DNA from: Bradyrhizobium sp. AS23.2
GTDB taxonomy: Bacteria; Pseudomonadota; Alphaproteobacteria; Rhizobiales; Xanthobacteraceae
Assembly (NCBI RefSeq): GCF_001908185.1
Contig: NZ_LGHM01000042.1
Coordinates: 1 to 64,000, forward strand
Direction: 5' to 3'
Length of the DNA stretch: 64,000 nt
Shown here one piece after another: positions 8,020 through 15,586 of the stretch. Numbering within the stretch: position 1 is the stretch's first letter; each line of letters begins with the position of its first letter. The position numbers and the translations under genes are program-made. The notes beneath the pieces were generated by a model. The model had not been told where the DNA came from. It was given only the letters and a program-made list of their open reading frames with translations, and made no database searches.

Positions 8020-9114
8020 ATGGCGCGGGTCGAGATACGCAATTTGAACAAGACGTTTGACGGGGTCCACGCCGTCAAAGACGTGAACCTCGATATCAAC
8101 GACAAGGAGTTCGTGGTTCTCGTTGGTCCTTCGGGCTGTGGCAAGACCACGACGCTGCGCATGGTGGCCGGACTTGAAACCATCTCCTCGGGCGAAGTCC
8201 TGATCGGCGACAAGGTCGTCAATGAGCTACCGCCGATGGATCGCGACATCGCCATGGTGTTTCAGAACTATGCCCTCTACCCGCATATGAATGTCTACGA
8301 CAACATGGCGTTTGGCCTGAAGATGCGCCGGTTCGGTCGCGCAGAGATTGACGCACGCGTGCGGGCTGCAGCAGAGATCCTTGGCATCCAGGCGCAGTTG
8401 CAGCGCAAGCCGCGGCAGCTCTCTGGCGGCCAGCGGCAGCGCGTCGCCTTGGGCCGGGCCATCGTCCGGCATCCGAAGGTGTTCCTGTTCGACGAGCCGC
8501 TGTCGAACCTCGACGCCAAGCTACGCGTCCAGATGCGGGTGGAGATCAAGAAGATTCACGCCCGCCTCGGCACCACCGCCATCTACGTGACCCACGATCA
8601 GGTCGAAGCGATGACACTCGGCGATCGCGTCGTCGTCATGAAGGATGGTGTCGTTCAGCAGGTCGGCGAGCCGCTCGAGCTCTACAATGCGCCCGCCAAC
8701 CGCTTCGTTGCGGGCTTCATCGGATCGCCAGCGATGAATTTCGCGACGGTGACGATCGCCGCTGACGCGGACGGCTTCCTGTGGGCCAGCAACGAAGGCA
8801 TCCACATCAAACTGCCGGCCGAGGTTGCTGGCCGGCTTCGTAAGCATGTGGGAGAAAGCGTCACACTTGGAATCCGCCCGGAGGACCTGCGCGCGGCCAC
8901 CAGCAGCGACGCAACAGATCTCGTCGTCGATGTCATGGTCGAGGTCGTCGAGAAGCTCGGTTCTGAGATTCTCCTCGATGTGAAAGTCGGCCCTAGCACG
9001 ATGGTGGCCGCCGTAGAGCCGACCGTCGGGGCGAAAGTCCGTGACCGGCTTCGCCTCGCGCTAAATCCCGACCGCCTGTACTTCTTCGACGGTGCGTCGC
9101 AAGCGGCGATCTGA
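8020..9114 (+). CDS. Sugar ABC transporter ATP-binding protein (UgpC/MsmK type)
   Basis: This cytoplasmic ATPase powers the importer. Walker A is GPSGCGKTT (residues 36-44), the Q-loop MVFQNYALYPHM, the signature LSGGQRQRVALGRA (134-147) and Walker B VFLFDEPLSNLDAKLR (154 on), with the switch His in YVTHDQVEAM. The C-terminal third is the TOBE-type regulatory domain found in CUT1 ATPases. The 364 residues are standard. It is the last gene of the operon and converges with the adenosine-specific kinase gene, with only 6 bp between the stops. Confidence 0.96.
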   Translation: MARVEIRNLNKTFDGVHAVKDVNLDINDKEFVVLVGPSGCGKTTTLRMVAGLETISSGEVLIGDKVVNELPPMDRDIAMVFQNYALYPHMNVYDNMAFGLKMRRFGRAEIDARVRAAAEILGIQAQLQRKPRQLSGGQRQRVALGRAIVRHPKVFLFDEPLSNLDAKLRVQMRVEIKKIHARLGTTAIYVTHDQVEAMTLGDRVVVMKDGVVQQVGEPLELYNAPANRFVAGFIGSPAMNFATVTIAADADGFLWASNEGIHIKLPAEVAGRLRKHVGESVTLGIRPEDLRAATSSDATDLVVDVMVEVVEKLGSEILLDVKVGPSTMVAAVEPTVGAKVRDRLRLALNPDRLYFFDGASQAAI

Positions 9115-9120
9115 CGGCCA

Positions 9121-9606
9121 CTACAGCTTGTAGCCGATCTTGCGCAACAGGTCTTTCCGCCACGCAATGTCGGCGTCGGTTTCGACACCCAGCGGCGAGG
9201 CGCCGTCCACCACGCCGAGCACGCCGCGGCCCTGCTCGGTCTGGGCGACGATCACCTGGGTCGGGTTGGCAGTCGCACAATAGATGCGGCAGACCTCTGG
9301 CACCGCGCGCACCGTAGCCAGCACGTTGACGGGAAAGAATCCGTCGCCGAGGAAGATCAGGAAAGTGTGGCCGGCACCGATGGCCAATGCGTTGTCACGT
9401 GCGAGGACGAGAGCAGCTTCGTCATTGCCCGACCAGCGCACCAGCCGCTTGCCGGAGGCCTCGCAAAAGGCCAACCCGAAGCGAATGCCCGGAACCGCGC
9501 CGACCAGCGCCTCGTGAAGGTCTTCCACGGTCTTGATGAAATGCGACTGGCCGAAGATGAAGTTGGCGGCATCCGGCTTGACGATGGGTACCACGGCAAG
9601 TTCCAT
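9121..9606 (-). CDS. Adenosine-specific kinase family protein (PF04008)
   Basis: Family blocks are clear: NFIFGQSHFIKTVEDLHEAL, FGLAFCEASGKRLVRW, NALAIGAGHTFLIFL, VCRIYCATANPTQVIVAQT and the strongly conserved GRGVLGVVDG. The 161-residue length and the ending LLRKIGYKL match the family, described mostly from archaea and some bacteria. I chose the ATG at 9606, since the open frame upstream has no protein-like pattern. It is divergent from the E1-alpha gene and convergent with the ABC ATPase. Its physiological substrate here is not shown by context. Confidence 0.92.
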   Translation of the reverse strand: MELAVVPIVKPDAANFIFGQSHFIKTVEDLHEALVGAVPGIRFGLAFCEASGKRLVRWSGNDEAALVLARDNALAIGAGHTFLIFLGDGFFPVNVLATVRAVPEVCRIYCATANPTQVIVAQTEQGRGVLGVVDGASPLGVETDADIAWRKDLLRKIGYKL

Positions 9607-9843
9607 GGCTGCGCTCCTGTAAGGTGAGCTGCGCAATCCATGGTAGGCCGTCGGAAGGCGATTGCAAGTCGAACGACGCGGCGTCCAAGAAATCCAGTGC
9701 CACCGAGCACGATTGCGGTGCGATCGCTCGCGATGCAGCAAAGCCAAACGCACGCCAGAGCGTCTCCGCCACGGTATTGCAAAGCGCGCGCGCAAGCACC
9801 AAGTCATGCACTGTGGGAGGCAGCGTCGCTCGGGAGTAAGGGC

Positions 9844-10941
9844 GTGGCCAGTAACAGGGCAAATCAAGAGCTCCCCGTGATCGCGCGCTTCGAAGTGCGC
9901 CACCGCAATTACCTCGCGCCCGACGGCTCGATCAACCGTCCACTTCCCGCCTTTGCCTCCGACGCGAGGCTACTCGTTGCGCTTTATCGGTCCATGATGC
10001 TCCTGCGACTGTTTGACCGAAAGGCCGTCGCATTGCAGCGCACGGGCCGGCTTGGAACGTATGCCGTTTCGCTCGGCCAGGAAGCGGTATCGGTGGGGAT
10101 TGCCAGTGCGATGCAGGAGGAAGACGTACTGCTTCCCTCCTATCGCGACAATGGCGCGCTGATCTGGCGTGGCGTCAAGCTGGAGGAGATCCTGCTGTTC
10201 TGGGGCGGGGACGAGCGGGGCAACGACTTCTCGGGACCGGTGCATGATTTCCCATTCTGCGTCCCCGTCGGATCCCAGGCGCCACATGCCGCCGGCGTGG
10301 CCTATGCGTTCAAGCTGCGCAAGGAGCCGCGTGTCGCGGTGTGCATCTTCGGCGACGGTGCCACCTCGAAGGGCGATGTTTACGAGGCGATGAATTTCGC
10401 CGGCGTGCACCGACTGCCGGTCGTGTTCGTCGCCACCAACAATCGATGGGCAATATCGGTACCGTTACGACTGCAGACTGCTTGCGAAACGCTGGCTCAG
10501 AAGGCAGTCGCCGCCGGATTCACAGGCGAGCAGGTCGATGGCAACGATGTGCTGGCCATGCGCGCGGCGGCTGAAGAGGCCATTACGGCGGCCCGCGACG
10601 GCAAGGGCCCCCGCTTCATCGAGGCGGTCACCTACCGACTCGGCGATCATACGACCTCCGATGATGCATCGCGTTACCGTTCGACTGACGAAGTCCAGGC
10701 CTGTTGGAAAGAGGAGCCGATCGCACGCTTGAGAAGCTATCTCGTCGGCCAAAAACTGTGGAGCAAAGCAGACGAGGAGCAGCTCGCTGCCGAGTGCAAT
10801 GAGCGCGTCGAGGCGGCGGTCGAGCGCTATCTGGCCACCCCGCCGCGCCCGCCCGAAACCATGTTCGATCATCTCTATGCGAACCTGCCGGAGGCCTATG
10901 CCGCGCAACGCCATGAGCTTGCGGGAGAGCGCGATGCCTGA
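9844..10941 (+). CDS. 2-oxoacid dehydrogenase E1 component, alpha subunit
   Basis: This is the thiamine-diphosphate-binding half of the E1 enzyme of a pyruvate or branched-chain 2-oxoacid dehydrogenase complex. The ThDP motif runs GDGATSKGDVYEAMNFAGVH...NN (residues 170-200). The phosphorylation-loop region YRLGDHTTSDDASRYR is like that of branched-chain and bacterial pyruvate E1-alpha. I chose the GTG at 9844, behind GGGAG, giving 365 residues; the open frame runs further upstream but that part is not family-like. It overlaps the E1-beta start by 8 nt. The 2-oxoacid used cannot be decided from sequence alone. Confidence 0.92.
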   Translation: MASNRANQELPVIARFEVRHRNYLAPDGSINRPLPAFASDARLLVALYRSMMLLRLFDRKAVALQRTGRLGTYAVSLGQEAVSVGIASAMQEEDVLLPSYRDNGALIWRGVKLEEILLFWGGDERGNDFSGPVHDFPFCVPVGSQAPHAAGVAYAFKLRKEPRVAVCIFGDGATSKGDVYEAMNFAGVHRLPVVFVATNNRWAISVPLRLQTACETLAQKAVAAGFTGEQVDGNDVLAMRAAAEEAITAARDGKGPRFIEAVTYRLGDHTTSDDASRYRSTDEVQACWKEEPIARLRSYLVGQKLWSKADEEQLAAECNERVEAAVERYLATPPRPPETMFDHLYANLPEAYAAQRHELAGERDA

Positions 10942-11914
10942 GATGACCTTGGTCGAGGCCCTCAATCTGGCGCTCGCACGGGCGATGGCGGATGATCCAA
11001 GCGTGGTCGTGCTTGGCGAAGACGTCGGCTTGAATGGCGGCGTCTTCCGCGCAACTGTCGGCCTAGAGAAGCGCTTTGGATCCGAGCGCGTGCTCGATAC
11101 GCCGCTTGCTGAACTCCTCATCAGCGGGCTCTGCGTCGGCATGGCGGCGCAGGGACTGAAACCGGTCGGAGAGATCCAGTTTATGGGATTTATCTATCCC
11201 TGCCTCGATCAGCTGGTGAACCACGCATCTCGAATGCGCAACCGTACGCAGGGACGGCTCACCTGTCCAATGGTCCTGCGCGCTCCGCATGGGGCCGGCA
11301 TTCGCGCGCCCGAGCATCACTCCGAAAGCACAGAGGCGATGCTCGCTCATATTCCTGGCCTGCGTGTCGTTATGCCTTCATCGCCGGAAAGCGCATATGG
11401 ACTTCTCCTCGCCGCGATCCGCGATCCCGATCCGGTCGTGTTTCTGGAGCCAACGCGCCTCTACCGTGCGGCGAAAGGCGAAGTGGAGGACAACGGCGAA
11501 GCCCTGCCGCTGGATCATGCCTTCGTGCTGAGGGAGGGGCGCGATATCACGATGATCAGTTGGGGCGCGGCGCTGAAGGAAACCGCTGCTGCCGCCGATG
11601 CACTCTCTGCCGAAGGCATTCTTGCCGAAGTCGTCGATCTTGCCACGCTCAAACCCTATGACGAAGAGACCATCCTGAGTTCGGTCGCAAAGACCGGGCG
11701 CTGCCTCATTGTGCACGAGGCGGCGCGCACAGGCGGCTTCGGAGCCGAAATCGCCGCTACTGTCGCGGAACACGGCCTCAGCTCGCTACTTGCGCCCGTG
11801 ACACGCGTCACCGGCTACGACACGATCATACCGATGGCTCGCCTCGAGCAGCACTATATGCCGTCGGTCGAACGCATCGTGACCGCCGGGCGCAAGATGT
11901 GTCAGTTCAGCTAA
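10934..11914 (+). CDS. 2-oxoacid dehydrogenase E1 component, beta subunit
   Basis: This partner subunit completes the E1 heterotetramer. Typical blocks are VLGEDVGLNGGVFRATVGL, DTPLAELLISGLCVGMAAQG, GEIQFMGFIYPCLDQLVNHA and RAPHGAGIRAPEHHSES, with the C-terminal transketolase domain carrying DLATLKPYDEETI. Its 326 residues are normal. The ATG at 10934 follows GGGAGAG and lies inside the last codons of the alpha gene, so the two are translationally coupled. The E2 gene starts 20 bp later. Confidence 0.93.
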   Translation: MPEMTLVEALNLALARAMADDPSVVVLGEDVGLNGGVFRATVGLEKRFGSERVLDTPLAELLISGLCVGMAAQGLKPVGEIQFMGFIYPCLDQLVNHASRMRNRTQGRLTCPMVLRAPHGAGIRAPEHHSESTEAMLAHIPGLRVVMPSSPESAYGLLLAAIRDPDPVVFLEPTRLYRAAKGEVEDNGEALPLDHAFVLREGRDITMISWGAALKETAAAADALSAEGILAEVVDLATLKPYDEETILSSVAKTGRCLIVHEAARTGGFGAEIAATVAEHGLSSLLAPVTRVTGYDTIIPMARLEQHYMPSVERIVTAGRKMCQFS

Positions 11915-11934
11915 ATCGCAACGGACTCTGTCCC

Positions 11935-13035
11935 ATGCACCGGTTCGCGCTGCCAGATCTGGGAGAAGGTCTCGAGGAGGCGGAGATCGTCACCTGGTAT
12001 GTGAACGAAGGCGATCACGTCGTCACCGATCAACCGTTGCTTTCCGTCGAAACCGACAAGGCGGTTGTCGAGATACCCTCACCGTCAAGTGGACGCATCG
12101 CGCACCTCTTTGGCGCCAAGGGAGATCTCGTGAAGGTCGGAACGCCGCTGGTGGAGTTTGCCGAAGGCGTCGAGCAGGATACCGGCACAATTGTCGGCGA
12201 GTTGCGCAGCGGCGAACAGCCACCGGAAGCCGGAATGCCTTCCGCGCGGCCGGCCGGTCTGGAACCTCAGGTATTCCCCGCGGTGCGCGCACTTGCACGC
12301 AAGCTCAACGTCGCTCTTGAATTCGTCGAGGGCACGGGACCGGGCGGCACTATCACGCGCGCCGACGTCGAGCGCGCTGCGAGGAGCACGTCCCAAACCG
12401 GCCCCGCCGAGCCGCTCCGCGGCATGCGGCGCTCGATGGCCCAACGCATGATGGCAGCCCATTCCGAGATCGCCGCCGCCACCGTCACCGATGAAGCCGA
12501 TATCAACGATTGGCGGCCGGGCGAGGACATAACAATCCGCCTGGCTCAAGCCATCGCTGCCGCCTGCAAGGCAGAGCCCGCACTCAATGCCTGGTATGAT
12601 TCCCGCACTCGGGAGCGGCGTCTGATCGAGCGCGTCGATCTCGGCATCGCCGTCGATACCGAGGGAGGCCTGATCGTTCCTGTGTTGCGCAATGTTGCCG
12701 AGCGGAACGTATCGGACCTGCGCGCAGGCCTGGAGCGGCTGCGCGCCGACGCCATTGCGCGCTCGATACCTCCGGAAGAATTGCGCGGCGCAACCATTAC
12801 GCTGTCGAATTTCGGTATGATCGGTGGCCGCTTTGCCAATCTGATCATCGTGCCGCCGCAAGCGGCTATCATAGGCGCCGGCCGGATTTCCGAGCGGGTG
12901 GTCGCCCATCGAGGCCAGCCTGCAGTGCGGCGCGTGCTGCCGTTGTCGCTCACTTTTGACCATCGCGTGGTGACGGGTGGCGAAGCCGCCCGCTTCCTGG
13001 TCGCACTCAAGCAGGACCTTGAGCGGACTTCGTGA
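11935..13035 (+). CDS. 2-oxoacid dehydrogenase E2, dihydrolipoyl acyltransferase
   Basis: This core protein carries the swinging lipoyl arm. One lipoyl domain (about residues 1-80) has the modified Lys42 in ETDKAVVEIPSP; a peripheral-subunit-binding domain spans about 113-149; a catalytic domain fills the rest. At 366 residues it is compact for an E2. The usual catalytic HxxxDG reads HRVVTG here (His343, Thr347 in place of Asp); the sequence around it is otherwise normal. The ATG at 11935 opens the lipoyl domain directly. It ends the E1/E2 operon; no lipoamide dehydrogenase (E3) gene is nearby, so E3 must be shared. Confidence 0.92.
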   Translation: MHRFALPDLGEGLEEAEIVTWYVNEGDHVVTDQPLLSVETDKAVVEIPSPSSGRIAHLFGAKGDLVKVGTPLVEFAEGVEQDTGTIVGELRSGEQPPEAGMPSARPAGLEPQVFPAVRALARKLNVALEFVEGTGPGGTITRADVERAARSTSQTGPAEPLRGMRRSMAQRMMAAHSEIAAATVTDEADINDWRPGEDITIRLAQAIAAACKAEPALNAWYDSRTRERRLIERVDLGIAVDTEGGLIVPVLRNVAERNVSDLRAGLERLRADAIARSIPPEELRGATITLSNFGMIGGRFANLIIVPPQAAIIGAGRISERVVAHRGQPAVRRVLPLSLTFDHRVVTGGEAARFLVALKQDLERTS

Positions 13036-13281
13036 GCCGGAAGGATATCCGGATCACTCGCACGATGTCTGAACGATCCGTATTCGAAGTGAAGGAACAA
13101 GCTTGACGCGCGTGCTGGCACGCGGCGGCGGCCTAGCGCATCACTTCCGACGGGGCGCGGCTCGCTTCAAGCGACCGGTTACACAACTCCGTGACGCGGA
13201 ACGGCGTAGGCGTGGCTCGCCAGCCGACGTATAATTGCGTTGTCCTTCGCGCTAGACCATCAACGTACGGTGGAGGTGGCC

Positions 13282-13566
13282 ATGAAATATGTATTGCTCG
13301 GAAACCTGAGCCCGGAGTGGGCAAAGAAGCAGTCGGACCGGGTCGGCAAGGCCAAGGCAAAGCTCGACAAGCTGGGCATCAAGATCGAATCAATCCACTA
13401 CACGCAAGGCCACTACGATTTCGTCGACGTTGTCGATGCCCCGAAGCCGGAGGCGGTCCTCGCGTTTTCCGTCTGGTACTCCACCCACGGTTTGGGGCGG
13501 ATCCAGAGCATGCCGGCCTTCGAGCCAAAGACCTTCGAAGCTGCGGTCAAGGACGCATCGGACTAA
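13282..13566 (+). CDS. GYD-domain protein
   Basis: This 94-residue protein has the pattern of the GYD/DUF3303-like dimeric barrel: a strand-helix opening (MKYVLLGNLSPEW), a middle strand with GHYDFVDVVDAP, then EAVLAFSVWYSTHGLGRIQS. TGGAGG lies 6 nt before the ATG at 13282. Similar small proteins are common in rhizobia but have no assigned role. It stands alone after the E2 operon. Confidence 0.85.
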   Translation: MKYVLLGNLSPEWAKKQSDRVGKAKAKLDKLGIKIESIHYTQGHYDFVDVVDAPKPEAVLAFSVWYSTHGLGRIQSMPAFEPKTFEAAVKDASD

Positions 13567-13777
13567 GTGCCCAGACAGAAGGTGAACCATGCTCACGACC
13601 AAACGAACGTTGCCGGCTACGCCCCCTTGGCCGCGGGTGGCTCCGGCAGGCTCGCGCGTCGTGAATCAAAATTGCGAAGGCGGGCCTTTGCCCCTCACCG
13701 GCAAAGGATAACGCTGTTCGCGACGAGCTGTCTTCTGTAGACTCTCACGGCGTCCCGATCTCTTTCGGAGAACTGCA

Positions 13778-13900
13778 ATGAGAGCTTTCTTGCTCGCCTG
13801 CGTCGTCGCCATCGTCGCGGCGGTTGCCTGGGCCGAGGTTTTGAACCTCGTGCAGGAGCCGGTCCAACAAGCCTTTGCAACAACGGGCGTGCGGCTTTAA
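13778..13900 (+). CDS. Small exported or membrane protein, 40 residues
   Basis: This short gene encodes a hydrophobic N-terminal segment (MRAFLLACVVAIVAAVAWAE) followed by a polar tail (VLNLVQEPVQQAFATTGVRL). CGGAG precedes the ATG by 8 nt. The layout, one membrane-spanning or signal segment plus a VQEPV...F.T..VRL tail, matches a class of very short Bradyrhizobium proteins as I recall them. Function is unknown. It converges with the formate dehydrogenase gamma gene, 39 bp away. Confidence 0.6.
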   Translation: MRAFLLACVVAIVAAVAWAEVLNLVQEPVQQAFATTGVRL

Positions 13901-13939
13901 TAGCGAGCGCGCTTTGAACGCCCGAGACCGTGCGTTCCC

Positions 13940-14935
13940 CTACTCCGCCGCACTGGCTGAGGGCTGGGGTCGCGCGCTGGTACGTGCATTTTGCTCTTCA
14001 AGCCACAGCGCGTGATGTTCCCTGGCCCAGTTGACATCGACGGTGCCACTGCCCATTGCCTCGAACGCGCCTTCCATGCCGATCGTGCCGATATAGATGT
14101 GCGCCAGCATCGCGGCGATAAACAGCATCGCCACGATGGAGTGCACGATCTGGGCAAGCTGCATCCCTTCGATACCTGACAGGTAGAACGGGAACATCAG
14201 CGCATATCCGGTCGCTGCGACCAGACCTCCGCCGATAACCACGATCCAATAGATCGCCTTCTGGCCAGCGTTAAAACGATAGGCCCGTGGATGATCGTGA
14301 CCCACGAGACCGCCACCGCGCTTGATCCAATCGACATCCACCTTGTTCGGGATGTTACCCGCTATCCACATCAGGAAGATCAGAACGACCCCAATGGTGA
14401 ACGGGAAGCTCAGAAAGTTGTGCGCATACTTGGCCCACTGCGACCAATCAGAAAACGCCTCGTGGCCGATCAAGGGCAGGAGCAACGGACGGCCGAAGGT
14501 GATATTCAAACCGGAAATCGCGAGAACGATGAAGCAGGTCGCAGTCATCCAATGCACGAAACGCTCGAATGAAGTGAAACGTACGATGGTTCGGCCGGAA
14601 CGACCGCTCTCCAGTCGCACCATGCCGCGGCTGAGATAGAAGATGATCAGCACCGCGAGCATGCCAAGAATGGTGATGCCGCCGATCCAGCGCAGCGTCA
14701 GGTCTCGAAACTCGCGCCATTCGCGGCCCGCCGGCTGGATAAGGATGCCGGACCGCTGGTCGGGAATGCTGACCCGCCCCTGGATGCGATCGAATTCCTG
14801 CAGGAGCTGCTGCTCCTTCACGGAGCTGGCGGTCGGATTGATCTGCTGTGCACCGCATGGTCCGGCCATGGAGATGACCAGCAGGAAAGCCAACGCACCG
14901 AGGGTGAGGCGGATGAATCGTGCAAAAGAGGCCAT
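13940..14935 (-). CDS. Formate dehydrogenase, cytochrome b (gamma) subunit
   Basis: This membrane subunit passes electrons from the periplasmic catalytic subunits to the quinone pool. It has an N-terminal signal-like segment (ALAFLLVISMAGPCGAQ), a periplasmic stretch, and about four further membrane spans with His residues for haem b (RFVHWMTATCFIVLAISGL, YAHNFL, QIVHSIVAMLFIAAMLAHIY). The 331 residues and the block VDVNWAREHHALW are characteristic of FdhC/FdnI-like cytochromes. GGGAGGAATTC lies before the ATG. It is the last of the three structural genes, 42 bp after the Fe-S subunit gene. Confidence 0.93.
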   Translation of the reverse strand: MASFARFIRLTLGALAFLLVISMAGPCGAQQINPTASSVKEQQLLQEFDRIQGRVSIPDQRSGILIQPAGREWREFRDLTLRWIGGITILGMLAVLIIFYLSRGMVRLESGRSGRTIVRFTSFERFVHWMTATCFIVLAISGLNITFGRPLLLPLIGHEAFSDWSQWAKYAHNFLSFPFTIGVVLIFLMWIAGNIPNKVDVDWIKRGGGLVGHDHPRAYRFNAGQKAIYWIVVIGGGLVAATGYALMFPFYLSGIEGMQLAQIVHSIVAMLFIAAMLAHIYIGTIGMEGAFEAMGSGTVDVNWAREHHALWLEEQNARTSARPQPSASAAE

Positions 14936-14977
14936 GAATTCCTCCCGGTTTTACGCGATCGCTGGCGATCTCGCCTC

Positions 14978-15574
14978 CTACGACTCGATCGTCTCGCGAT
15001 AGGCGGTCTTCCAGCCCCAGGCGCCAGAGCCGTAGCCGCGCTTCATCACGCGCTCCTTGTAGATCTGGGCAATGATTTCACCGTCGCCGGCGAGCAGCGA
15101 CTTGGTCGAACACATCTCGGCGCATAGCGGCAGCTTGCCCTCGGCAAGACGGTTCGCACCGTATTTCTCGTACTCCTCCTTGCTGCCGTCGGCCTCGGGC
15201 CCTCCGGCGCAGAACGTGCACTTGTCCATCTTGCCGCGCGAACCGAAATTGCCGACCTTCGGATATTGCGGCGCGCCAAACGGACAGGCGTAGAAGCAAT
15301 AGCCGCAGCCGATACACAGGTCCTTAGAATGAAGCACGACGCCGTCAGCCGTCGTGTAAATGCAATTCACCGGGCAGACCGCCGCGCATGGGGCGTCGGT
15401 GCAGTGCATGCAGGCCATGGACACCGAACGCTCGCCAGGTTTGCCGTCATTGATGGTGACGACGCGACGCCGGTTGATTCCCCAGGGCACTTCGTGCTCG
15501 TTCTTGCAGGCCGTGACGCAGGCGTTGCATTCGATGCAACGGTCGGCGTCGCAGAGGAATTTCATGCGTGCCAT
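14978..15574 (-). CDS. fdh3B: Formate dehydrogenase, iron-sulfur (beta) subunit
   Basis: This electron-transfer subunit binds four [4Fe-4S] clusters. Its cysteine groups are CIECNACVTAC, CMHCTDAPCAAVCP, CIGCGYCFYACP and CTFC/C..MC near the C-terminus. It links the molybdenum subunit to the cytochrome b. The 198-residue length matches the short FDH3-type beta subunit and lacks the membrane anchor of E. coli FdnH. It has no signal of its own, so it is probably exported with the Tat substrate. AAGGAG lies 8 nt before the ATG; it begins 12 bp after the catalytic gene ends. Confidence 0.94.
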   Translation of the reverse strand: MARMKFLCDADRCIECNACVTACKNEHEVPWGINRRRVVTINDGKPGERSVSMACMHCTDAPCAAVCPVNCIYTTADGVVLHSKDLCIGCGYCFYACPFGAPQYPKVGNFGSRGKMDKCTFCAGGPEADGSKEEYEKYGANRLAEGKLPLCAEMCSTKSLLAGDGEIIAQIYKERVMKRGYGSGAWGWKTAYRETIES

Positions 15575-15586
15575 GGTCGTTGCTCC

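Noticed and set aside
13589..13711. A 40-codon frame after the GYD gene
   Set aside because: Composition is Pro/Gly-rich with no pattern, and no good ribosome site precedes it; weaker than the 13778 small gene.
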